NCBI RefSeq assembly: GCF_014066305.1
Contig: NW_023501044.1
Span: 434,001 to 498,000 of the forward strand
Direction of reading: 5' to 3'
DNA: 64,000 nucleotides
Origin: Letharia columbiana
Taxonomy: Eukaryota; Ascomycota; Lecanoromycetes; Lecanorales; Parmeliaceae
The notes under the pieces were generated by a model. It worked only from the letters and a program-made list of their open reading frames with translations. It was not told where the DNA came from and did not search any database. Made by a program: the position numbers and the translations under genes. Positions 14,166 through 25,141 of the stretch are shown piece by piece. Numbering within the stretch: position 1 is the stretch's first letter; the number at the start of each line of letters is the position of its first letter.

Positions 14166-16064
14166 TACTCTTTTTTTAATTAAATAGTAATTAAACTCTA
14201 AATTAAAATAAATACTTAGAAGAAAAAAATTTATAAATATTTAATTATATAATTTTATTTCTCTTATACTTTTTATAATTATTAAAATAATTAATAATAT
14301 ATAATTATATTTTATAATTATATATATAATAATTAACTAATTTAATAGCTAAAGATAAATATATTCTTTTTTTTTACTTTAAATAATTTAGCTAAAATAA
14401 TTATAAAATTTAAATTCTTTTTTTATAATATAATTTACTTTTTATATATTATATAAAGATAAATATCTATTTAAATAGAGATTATTAAAGCTAATTATAA
14501 AGTGTAATAATAAAAAATTTACTCTTAAATTAACGAATTAGAAAGACTTCTATTATCTTATATAATACTTTAAAAATAAATCTTTAAATATAATAACGCT
14601 TTAATAGATTCTAATTAAGTATAATTAAATAAATTAAATATTAAAAGAAAAGCTTTAAAATTATAAGATTAATTAATTTTTAATAATAATAAATCTCGCG
14701 TAAAGCTTAAGCTATAGCTCGCGTTAATTATATATAATAAATATAATAATAACTAAAAAAATATATTATCTAATTTCTATTAACGCTTTAATACTATTAA
14801 AATAGAGATAATATCTATTAAAATAGAGATAATATCTATTAAAATAGAGATAATATCTATTAAAGTAATAGCGATAACGATTAAAGCGATAGTAATATCT
14901 AATAAAGACTTTATTTTAATATTATATCTAGTACTCTAGAATAATATTAACTTTTTTAAAAAGCTATTAATAATAGATTAAGTGTATATAAGTTAAACTC
15001 TTTACGCGATCTATCTATATATTAACTTAAAGTTATTAAAAAATAAAGAATAAATATATAATTTAATAATTATATTATATTTTTAATATTATTATAATAA
15101 TATTAAATTATTTAAATAGAAGTTTAATATATAAAGAAAATAATTTAATAATAAGAAGAGTTAATATAAAAAGAAAGTCTTAAAGAGAAAGAAGAGGAGA
15201 AGAAAAGCTTAGATATCTATTATATATATTAAATTTTTAAATTACTTTATATTATCTAACTTAAATTAAATATTAATAAAGCGTTTTCTCTTTAATTTTG
15301 AAGATTTAAATTTAAGCGAATTATATTTATTAAGCGCTATTATCTAATATAATCTTAATTACTTTTATAATAATTATAATTATTATTATAATTTATATAA
15401 ATTAAAAGATAAAAGATTTAAAAGAGTAAATTAATAAGTAATTATCTTTATCTAATTTAGCTAATATTAAACTACTATAATTTATTAAAATTTTTATATA
15501 TTTTATTCTTACTTTCTTATCTTTAAGTCTTACTATTTTTATAAAAATAATTATTCTTTAAATTAAACTCTATAATAATATACTTATAATAGCGTATAAT
15601 ATATATTCTCTTTATTTCTAATATCGATACTTACTAGAATTAACGCACTTTTTAATAAAACGAGCTTTAATTAAAATTAAGAATAGCTTAATATTTATAA
15701 ATATTTATATAAATTCTTTAATTCTTTTATATATATTTATTAATTTATCTTTTTTATAGTAATTAAAGTAGAAGAGATTAAGTCTAATAATTTATTATAA
15801 TAGATATTAAATACTAATAACGATAATAATATTAAAGAGTTTTAATATAAATTAATTAGATAATAACTAGACTCTTAATTAAAATAAAAAATAGAGAATA
15901 AATTTAATTAGAATAAAAATATTAAAAGATTATAATAGCGAATAGATATATTTATATCTAAGAAGAAATTAATTAAAAAAGTAAAAAAAGCTAATATCTT
16001 AGTTATTAATTACGCTATAATTATTAAAAAGTATAAAATTAAATATATTAATATATTATTATTA
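14166..16064. other. DNA between the direct repeats
   Basis: The interval between the two long direct repeats is RIP-degraded. It contains a 21-bp tandem repeat near 14799 and CpG-richer stretches around 14.7-15.0 and 15.5-16.0 kb. No reverse transcriptase or integrase motif was recognised, so a retroelement interior is not proven. Confidence 0.45.
14795..14868. repeat. 21-bp tandem repeat, about 3.5 copies
   Basis: Three near-perfect copies of AAAATAGAGATAATATCTATT start at 14799, 14820 and 14841. A fourth partial copy is then lost. The period is a multiple of three, compatible with a decayed coding repeat. The near identity of the copies in such a mutated region suggests that they were duplicated or homogenised after most of the RIP damage. 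Confidence 0.7.
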
Positions 16065-16705
16065 TAATAGAAATAAACTTTTAAATAAATTAGATAAAAT
16101 ATAATAAATAAGTAATAAATAACTTCTAATTCTAATTATTATTCTAGTAGACTTACGTTTTAATAGTATTATATAAAAAAAACATATAAGCGTAATTACG
16201 AAGAAATTTAAAGTTTTATTTATTATACGAATTATTATATATATAAATAAAGATAAAAGCTTAAATTAGAAGAAAATAGATTCTATTATACGCGCTAATA
16301 ATTAAATAAATTTTATCTTTTAAGTTACTTAAAAGTATAATATAAAACTTAATAATAAGCGCTATTATAATTTAGATATAATAATATCACGCGCTAGTTA
16401 ATAAATATTAAACTATTATAAAAATCTTAAAATATTAAATATAATTATATCTAGAAGATAAAATTATAGATTTTTATTTATATATAATTAATCTAGTATA
16501 TAGTAATAAAAAGCTTACTACGAAAGCTACGCTATTTAAATTAATATTTTAATCTTAATTACTACTATTATTATTATATAAATAATATAAAGCTATCTCT
16601 TATTTAAATATATTTAATTTTTAATTCTAATTATTATTATAAGTATCGTTAATTTATTCTAGAATCATTAAATATACTTTTATATACTTTCTATATTTAA
16701 TCTTT
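16065..16705. repeat. Long direct repeat, right copy (possible LTR)
   Basis: This is the partner of the segment at 13475-14165. It keeps slightly more C and G than the left copy (for example ATATCACGCGCTAG near 16384), so the two have been hit by RIP to different extents. See the left copy for the shared landmarks and for the doubt about calling these LTRs. Confidence 0.5.
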
Positions 16706-17049
16706 TTTTATATATCGTAAGAAGATAGCTTAAAGAAATATAGCTTATTATATTAAGCTATAATACTTTTAAGAGAATATTAAAAGATATATTAACTTTT
16801 CTAAATTAATAATTTAATAAAAAGATTATAATTATAATACGTATAATTTTATATTAGATAGCGATATCGAAAATATATAATAAATATATAAAATTATCGT
16901 CGACGACTTTAATTATAAAGTATTAGCGGATTTCGCGTAATTAATATTAGAGAAAAATAAGCTTTTCTTATTATTAGTAGATATAGCTCGCTTTCTTTTA
17001 TATATATAAAGTAATAAAATATAATTATATTTAATTTTATATCTTATTA
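16706..17049. other. RIP-degraded DNA, no gene
   Basis: No gene is seen. The stretch has more CpG than its left neighbour (GTCGTCGACG and ATTAGCGGATTTCGCGT around 16895-16940). It lies between the right direct repeat and the foldback arm FB-3, whose missing left part may have decayed here. Confidence 0.5.
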
Positions 17050-17307
17050 ATTTAGCGTAATTATTAACTAGAATAATAATTAAAATAACTACTTTTAAAT
17101 ATAAAAATTCTAATTAAAATATCTTATATATATATTATTTTATAGTATAATATTATAGATATACTATATCGTAGAATATTTCGTTAAGATCTTATATTAT
17201 ATTAGATATAGAATTATATAAATCTTAATAACTTATACTATATTAGAGTATAATATAATAAATTAATATTCTATATTATATTATATCTTTTCGACTAGTA
17301 TTTAAAA
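17050..17307. mobile_element. Foldback element arm, FB-3 (partial)
   Basis: This is a RIP-degraded terminal arm of the FB family. It ends in TATATCTTTTCGACTAGTA, the mutated equivalent of the unmutated terminus CTTTCCGGCCAGTAAAT. It carries words that line up with the inner arm of FB-1 and FB-2, such as AGATATACTATATCGTAGAA. Only one arm is recognisable, so the element is truncated or its other half has decayed. Confidence 0.65.
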
Positions 17308-17399
17308 TATATATAATAAAAAAGAAATATTTTATAATATAAGTAAATATTAGCTATAAAGATATAGAATTAAGAGATCTTCTAGTATAAGATATATCG

Positions 17400-18655
17400 A
17401 TAAAAATCGCTCTAAATGTACTCTTAAAATCTCTATAGAAATTCTTCGAAAAATAGTTAATTTAGTTAAGAATCTAGTATATCGAGAATCATTTTTTATC
17501 TAATTAGAATATTTCGATATTAATATAAGCGAATAAATTCTTTAATAATCTTTATAAGCTCGAATTAATAATACGTAGCTATATAAAATAATCTAAGTTA
17601 AATCTATTTTTAAATAAAATCTAAAAGAGTGTTAAAAATATAATACGAAGTATCTCGAGTAAATAGTGGAAGATTTTTAATAATACGTCGTTTTTATAGA
17701 TAAGATATACTATTCTCGAAACGTACTACCTTAAGATTATATACTACCTAAAAGAGAAATACTTATTATAATATCGAGAATTTTTAAGAATTATTAAATC
17801 TCGAATTATACTTAATTTATATTTCGAGAAAGTATCTTCTAATATTATAAAGAGATTACTATCTATTATAATAAGAATAATCCTCTTACTATAAAGATTT
17901 CGAAGTTTTATAAATTTATAAGATGTTCTAAACGTAAAATCTCTTTAGAATATAAAAAATAAATTAAAGAATAGAAAGTATCTCTATCGTATAAACTCGA
18001 AATTAAAGAATCTAATAACTTAATAATCTAAAACTACTACGTTGATAAACTACTTTTAAACTATATTAAGCGAGTTTATTACTTATAAATATTCTATAAT
18101 CGAGATATCTTAATAAAAAATAATAATAAATCTTATAAAAAAAAATCTAAATCTATAAATCGGGCTAATTAACTTTATAAAGTTAATTAAATTAAAATAC
18201 TTATATATTTAATCTAATTATATAATCTAAATTCGAAAGAAAATATTTAGAATATATATAAAGCTAGAATTTATCGTCGATAATATCGAAATAAGACGAA
18301 GTTACTACGGGTTATTTATAAGAAATTTAAGAGAATTTCTATATACGAAGTTTAAGTCTATATCGCTAAAATACTCTTAGTAATATTATTAACTAGTAGA
18401 AATAGATAGTAAACATATTAAATCTAATTTATAATAATATTCAGAAGAAATATATATAATAGATTCTTAGTTTTCTTTAAATGCGTGCAGTAGTCGGGTA
18501 AATCTCGAGATAAAGAAATCTATTAACATCTAATAGATATTAATATAGACTTTACGTAAACGTATAGTATAGACGTAAAGACGTCTACTATATCGTAGAA
18601 TCAAGTGAAATTAGATCTTAAGATATTACTATTAATTATTAAGAAATTATTATAA
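17400..18655 (+). pseudogene. Relic reading frame of unknown function, Gln-codon stops
   Basis: This stretch is visibly less AT-rich than its surroundings. One plus-strand frame, entered at the word GTGTTAAAAATATAATACGA near 17630, runs for roughly 340 codons. Its only interruptions are TAA and TAG, the expected RIP products of CAA and CAG. The deduced composition mixes charged and hydrophobic residues as in a soluble protein, with islands such as VVFIDKIYYSRNVLP, FYKFIRCSKRKISLEYK and CVQQSGKSRDKEIYQHLID (TAG read as Gln). I do not recognise a family, and no RT, integrase or transposase signature was found. The antisense strand also has long frames but is strongly hydrophobic, so plus is preferred. 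It is probably part of a decayed transposon or a captured gene. Confidence 0.35.
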
Positions 18656-18673
18656 TTTAAATTATATATATAA

Positions 18674-18745
18674 TATAATATAAAGATATTAATTATTCTA
18701 TATATTTATAGAATAAATATATACGATGCTAAGCCTACGCTAGTA
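18674..18745. repeat. Dispersed repeat (copy 1 of 3)
   Basis: About 70 bp contain ATTATTCTATATATTTATAG and then CTAAGCCTACGCTAG. The same block is found at 39262-39335, inside a Y element, and a shorter match lies at 53895-53935. It directly follows the relic frame, so it may be the end of that element. The three copies suggest a terminal repeat of an otherwise unrecognised element. Confidence 0.5.
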
Positions 18746-21700
18746 ACTCTATAAGTATCTCTAAGATATCTTATAATAATAGAAGAGAAATATATTAATA
18801 AAAAGATTTTAGAATTTAAAAATAATTTTAATACGATAAAAGATTTAATTTTTATATATAAAAGATTTAAATAATAATTAATTTAGTTAATTAAATTCTA
18901 ATTCTATATTAATATTTAATAAAATTAATAAAATAAATTTAAAATCTTAATATACGCTCTTATTAATATAATTAGTAATTAGAATATTAATTAATAAAAT
19001 TTAATTTTTAATTATAATATTTAAAATAATATAATAATAAATAAATAATATTAAAGTAAATTAAATATATATTATATTAAATAAAAAAGGGTAAAAAGTT
19101 AGACTAATTAAAGTTTTAAATTAATTAAATTAATTATTAATTCTATATTAGCGTTATTATATATTTTTAAATATATAATTATTAATTATAATATTAATTA
19201 GAAAGAATTTATTTTTAATTTAAAATATTAAAAATAATATAGCGATATATTATTAAAGTAATATAAGTTTCTATTATAATAAGAAGATAGAATTAATAAA
19301 TTAAATATTAATTTTATTTTATTTCTAATATTTTATTTATTTATATATCTTTTTTAATCTTTTTTTAAATAATTTAATTTTAAGATATTATCTAAATCTT
19401 TATTTAATATAAATTTAGCTTTTTTAATTAATAATATTTAATATAAGATATTAATAAATATATTTTAATATAAAGATAATAATAAATCTTTTTTTCCTTT
19501 TAATATTAATAATAAAAAATAAAGAATATAATAATAAATAAAGATAATGTATATTATATAGAATTAATTTAAATTTAATAATAATTATTAATCTATTTAT
19601 TAAAATTTAGAAATTAGAAAATCTTAGAAATAAATATAATTAAATAAATATATACTTATTAAATTAAGAACTTATATATTATTTATTATTAATATAATAA
19701 GATTTTAATTTATTTATTTATAAATTATAATATAATATAATATAATAATATATATTAAATTTAAGAAATATATTAAAAAATATAATTTAAAAAAATTATA
19801 ATAAATGAATTTAATTAATAATTATAAAAACTAGATATAATTCTAAATTAAATAATATAAATTATTAATAAATAGAATAATAAATAAAAAATTTAATTTA
19901 TTATTTACTCTAAAAAAATTAATATTAAAATTTTCTTATAATATTAGAAAATTAAAAGCTTATATATAAAGACTTCTCGAAATAATTTTATTATTAAATT
20001 ATAAATATTAATATTTTATTTATAATTATTAATAATTTTAAAATATTATAACTCTTATATTATCTTAATTTTAATATATAATTAATATTATTATTTACTT
20101 TTAAAGAATTAATTAATAAAAAAAGTTATAAAGCTAGAGTTAAAATTATTAAAGAATTTATTAATTAATAATATTAAAATCTCTCTAATTTTAAATTATT
20201 AGTTATTTTATAATCGCTAATTATTTATAATAATCTTAATTCTTTTTATTAATATTAATTAATAATAATATAAAATTCTTATAAACTTTAAATATATAAA
20301 AGATAAATATATTAATTAAAAACTTATAAATATTATTAATTTAATTCTTAAAGAATATAAAATTAAAATTTATATATTTAAATTTATAATTAATAATATT
20401 AATAATAATAATATACTCTTCGAAGATTTAATTACTTATCTTTATATTTTTATAATAAATAATTTACTTAATATTAAAAAATTTAAATTCTTAAATTATT
20501 TATAATATATTCTTTATATAGTATATATTATTTAATTAATCTTAAATCTTTTTTTAGATAATATTAGAATTCTTTTAATAAATAAAAAATTAAAAAAAAA
20601 ATTAAAATAATAAAGAAGATAAAAATAAAGTTTAAATAAGTATAATTCATCTATTAATAACTCTAATAAAAATATAATATTTCTTATTATCATTCTAATT
20701 ATTATATTATTAATTATATTAAAATTTTAAAAATTATTATATATATTAATACTAATAATTAAGATAAAAAGATCTTTTTTTTTATTATAAATTAAATAAC
20801 TTTAAGATAATAATATTTTAGTATTAAATAAATATTAATTTTCTAAAAAAAAAATTATTATTAAGAACGCTTTTTTAATTTTTTTTAGAATATTAAAATT
20901 TATTAAGATTTAACTTATTAGATATTAATTCGCATATTACTTCTTTATATAAATATTATATACTTCTTAAAGTATAAATTAATTATCTATTTAAGATTTA
21001 AGAATAAAAAATAATTATAAATAAAAATTATAATCTAGATATTTAAATAATTATTAATTAATATTTAATAGATTTAATATTTAGTTTAACTTATTAATTT
21101 TTTTTATAAATTTATAAAATTAATAAATATAGAAAAAAAGTTTATAATTTACTATATTTTTAATATTTATAATTATTTATTTAATTATATAAATAAAAAG
21201 CTTAAAAAATTAAGAAAAATTTTTTTTTTAGAAAAAGATTTTTTTAAGGCTCTTAAGACGACTTATAAGAAATTAACTATTTATTATAATTAAACTTAAT
21301 TAAATTTAGATTATTTATATAAATAAATTATACTTTTATATCTAAATTATAATAATATAAAATTAAAAATATAAAATTAAAAGATTAATATCAAAAAGTA
21401 ATTATAAGTAAAGATCTATTAGAAAGCGTTTAAAAGAATATTTTAAAATTATTAAGATATTAATATAAGTAGTTAATTATAAAAAACTAAGTAAATAAAT
21501 TAATTAAATAAAAATATATTTAATTAAATAATAAAATTTAAGAATAAAAGTTTAGATAATAAAAATGAAAATAATTAGCTTTAATAATATAGAAGAAATA
21601 ATAAATCTTTTAATTATTATTATTATTCTAATTATAATCTTATTTCTAATCTTTATAAAGCTTTTTTTAATAATTTAATAAATCTTCTAATTTTAGAATA

Positions 21701-22576
21701 ATAAAAGAAATTAAAATTTAAATATATTATAATTACTCGAATAGCTTATAGTATTCTTTATTCTCTCGCGAGAGCTATTATATATAAGCGATATTTTTTA
21801 ATAATTAAAAAATATTATAATACTTAAAAATATTATTTATTATTTATATTTTATATTTTAATAATAATTTTTTAAATAAAGTATTAAGAAAATAAGTTTA
21901 AATAAATTAGATTGATTTTAAAGAAAATTTTAATATATCGAATTAAATTAAAAGAGCTAATAATATTTTATATAGAAATTTAATTAATAACTATAATAAT
22001 TATATTAGCGAAAATAATAAATTTATAAAAAATACTTTAATAAATTTAAGATTTATAAATTTATTAAGATATATTATTAATACTCTATAATATATAAAGA
22101 AATAACTAATAAATTTATAATTAGAGAGAATTAATAATAATATATTTAATCTTAATAAAAAGATTTAAAATAATTTAAAAAGTAAATTTATTTATAAATA
22201 GTTAAAGAATTTAATTAGATAAAAATAGATTTAAGATATTTAAAAAAATTATAATAAAGTAAAATAGAAGAGAGGCGAAGAAATCGAGAGAAGAATAAAT
22301 ATAAAATTTATTAAGTTTATTTAACGCGTTAAGATAAATATATAAATAAAGATAATTATAAAATTTTATTTCTTTAATATTTAAAGATTTAAAATTTAGA
22401 GTATTTTTTTATATTATAATTTTAAGAAGAAGAATAAAGATACTTATTATTTTAATTATTATTTTAATTATTACTATTAATAAGAAGATAAATAACTATA
22501 TTAAATTACTCTTTATCTTTTTTCTCTCTTTATAAAGAAAAATAAATATATTCTATATATCTTTATCGAATTATTT
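18746..22576. other. RIP-degraded repeat DNA, no gene
   Basis: Nearly pure A/T with few surviving CpG words (TCTCGCGAGAGC near 21760; GAGGCGAAGAAATCGAG near 22272). No open frame, RNA gene or terminal repeat is supported. Runs such as AATATTATTAATAATAAT reflect base composition rather than a definable array. Confidence 0.7.
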
Positions 22577-22756
22577 TATAAATATAGAAATTCTAATTAA
22601 GATATTTTATATATATAATATATTATAATATATCTTACTAAAATTTTAAATCTATATTAAAAAAAAATTTTTTTAACTCTATTTATATTATATTCGAGTA
22701 TTATATAATATTACTTAATATAAAATATTTTATAAAATATTTTATATCTTTTCGAC
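22577..22756. mobile_element. Foldback element arm, FB-4 (partial)
   Basis: It ends with TATATCTTTTCGACTAGTAT and shares the preceding block containing TACTTAATATAAAATATTTT with the right arm of FB-2. Only one arm is visible. The terminus directly abuts the start of the gypsy-associated repeat at 22757. Confidence 0.65.
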
Positions 22757-23240
22757 TAGTATATATAATAAATATTAATAAGTTTTAACTCGAAGATTAT
22801 ACTTTAATTATCTTCTTATTAAAGAATTAAATTAATTAAATTAATTTAATATTTAATATTAAAATAGCGAAGAATATTTAAGTAATAATCTTTTTTTAAT
22901 AATAGTATTAATATAGAATCTCTAGATAGTTTTTTAATAGCTACTTTAAATAAAAATATATTTATATTAATAATATATATTTTAATATAATATACTCTCT
23001 TTATAATAGAGTTTAATAAATAACTAAATAATATAAGTATTTTATTATTTTATATTTTAATAATAATAAGTATAGAGAAATATACGCGTAGTATAAGTAT
23101 TATCTAGAAATATATATAATTTAATTAATATTTATATCTTATTTTATCGCTTTTATTTACTTATTATTAATTTATATAATTAATTAAGCTCTTTAATAAT
23201 AAGAAACTTATTATTTATTATTTAATAATTTTATTTATTA
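22757..23240 (-). mobile_element. 3' terminal region of gypsy element G1 (possible LTR or UTR)
   Basis: This block also occurs beside the second gypsy copy, at 61026-61118 plus 62271-62585. Shared landmarks include AACTCGAAGATTATACTTTA and the word TTTTTTTAATAATAG. It continues into the gypsy pol remnant once element X-A (23241-25141) is removed; the neighbouring copy reads through the same junction except for its own Y11 insertion. It lies 3' of the minus-strand pol gene, so it is a 3' untranslated region or LTR. I did not find its partner LTR at the 5' side. Confidence 0.6.
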
Positions 23241-23450
23241 TAAGTAAAGGCCTATAAATTAAATTTATAAAGTTGAATTTTTCTAAGTTAAATCGAATTT
23301 TAGCTCTAGCCCTAAGTTAAATCGAACTCTTATCGCTTACTATACGTTTTTAATCTACTTTTACTTTTATAAAATTAATTTAATCTATATAATATATAGA
23401 TATATATATATAAAGAGAGACGCGCTAAGACTTAATTAGAAAGATATATT

Positions 23451-23860
23451 AATATATATAAAAGAATAAGATAGGGCTAAGCTAGAAAATCTTGAATTTA
23501 TATATACAGTTAATTATAAATTTAGAGTTACTACGCTCTTCGATTAGATCGACTAAGTCACCGCGGGTAAATAAATTAGCGTCTACAACTATCAAAATCT
23601 TTTATCCTACTTTCCACCCTTTAATAACTTTACTATTTTCTATTAAAATTTTGAGATTATCTTTTTTAAATTATAGAACGTAGATTACGCTTTTGAACGC
23701 TTTAAGAATTTTGAATTTTAGTCTTATAATTATTAAAAGGCAAGGTATTTCAATATCGCTCACCAAAGATCGCCCACTAAAGACCGCTTATCAAATTTAC
23801 TCGACAGCCCTAATCAAAAAAAAGGGTTATAAATTTAATTCATAGGCCTTTACTCGTCGA
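23451..23860 (+). mobile_element. Y-family element, copy Y2, nested in X-A
   Basis: It begins at ATATATATAAAAGAATAAGA and ends at CATAGGCCTTTACTCG. X-A resumes on both sides when it is removed: the flank CTTAATTAGAAAGATATATT on the left joins GTATAAAGAATTAATTCGTA on the right, matching the uninterrupted X-B sequence. It retains unmutated C and G words (CACCGCGGG; GTCTACAACTATCAAAATC; CTCACCAAAGATCGCCCACT), so it is among the youngest Y copies. A 63-codon open frame inside it (23492-23683) has no protein features and is not considered a gene. Confidence 0.8.
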
Positions 23861-23989
23861 GTATAAAGAATTAATTCGTAATAATTATCTATAAAAAATA
23901 GAGAAAGATTATATTCTTATAATAAGAAGTATCGAAATATTAAAAAGAAATAAAGATAACGTATTAATTAGTAATGTAAATTTCATAAT

Positions 23990-24720
23990 ATCTTCTATCG
24001 TAGTAAAATTTTTTCAATAATAAAATAGCTGTAGATATCGAACGATTTCAATTCGTTTAAATATATATCGTTCGATATTTCTTCTATAGAGACTTAATTA
24101 ACTATAATCGTCGTAGTAGATTCTTCTCTTATAATATTATTATAGTAATATATTATATTAATATAATAGAAATAATAAATTAAGTTATAGTAGTATTCTT
24201 CGCTTATTAAGTAATAATTTAATATAGAATTATAGAGAGTATATAATATGAAATCTTAAAGAGCTAAGCCGTATTCTTAACGATAATAATTTTATTATCA
24301 CTTAATTTCTCCGTAGTATTCTCTATAGTATTCTTCGTAATATTCTTCGTATTTATCTATTATAATTTCTTCTTTTACTTCTTAATATAGTAGAGATAAA
24401 AGACTAAGTTATAATAATATTCTTCGCTTATAAATAATAATTTAATATAGAATCGTAGAGAGTATATAACGTAGAATTTTAGAGAGCTAAGTCGTATTCT
24501 TAATATTAAGAATCTTATTATTACTTAATTTCTTCGTAGTATTCTTCGTATTTATCTATTATATTAACTTCTCTTATACTAACTAAGTAGATTAATATAA
24601 GATTATAAAGAGTAGATTTATTATATTATTACTACTAATAACTATCTTCGTAATATTCTTTATAATATTCTTCGTATTCGTCTATTATAGATTCTTCTCT
24701 TATTTAATTAAGTGCGAGAG
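23990..24720 (-). pseudogene. Repeat-protein frame of X-A, destroyed
   Basis: This is the RIP-mutated counterpart of the X-B/X-C repeat frame. On the minus strand the units containing GAAGAATATTACGAAGAATA correspond to the CGGAGAACACTGCGGAGAA units of X-B, and AAGAATACGGCTTAGCTCT corresponds to AAGAACACGGCTCAGCTCTC. CAA and CAG codons have become TAA and TAG throughout, so no product is possible. See the X-B and X-C entries for the deduced protein. Confidence 0.65.
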
Positions 24721-25141
24721 TATCGAGAGTAAATATATTTATATTAATGAAATTAATAGAATTAATAGAGTAATAAAAGAATAATAATTATATAAATAGA
24801 TGAAAGAATTATTATTCGAGCTCGGACGCGTTTAATATAATTATTATATTTGAATATTAGTTTAACCTATCGATAGTAAGTTAAACTTTATAATTTTTAC
24901 ATCGTTAGAAAGCGTAAACTAAGCTCTATAATTTACGAAATTATGAAGTAATAGTATTCTTAGAAAGCTCGTCATTTTAGAGTGTAAGACTTCTATATAT
25001 AGATTTTTGATAATTATAGATATTAATTTATTTACTCGCGATATCTAATTAAAAAGCGTAGATCTAACGAATTAATAATTAAATATATATATAAATTTAA
25101 GATTTTCTAATTTAGCTCTATCTTATTCTTTTATATATATT

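Larger units (their letters stand above)
23241..25141 (-). mobile_element. X-family element, copy X-A (RIP-mutated)
   Basis: This is a full-length minus-strand copy of the X family, inserted into gypsy element G1. The right terminus is at 23241 (TAAGTAAAGGCCTATAAATT, complementing the CCTTTACTCG end) and the left terminus is at 25141 (complement of AATATATATAAAAG). Between them, in reverse, are the same blocks as X-B and X-C: the TTGACTTAG-type 3' region, the hairpin around 24035-24080, the repeat reading frame (23990-24720) and the AATTCTATTAATT-type microsatellite near 24745-24770. It is much more RIP-mutated than X-B and X-C. A Y element (Y2) is nested at 23451-23860. Confidence 0.8.

Noticed and set aside
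23492..23683. 63-codon plus-strand open frame
   Set aside because: It lies wholly inside Y element Y2, has no protein features, and in other Y copies the same region is full of stops and indels.
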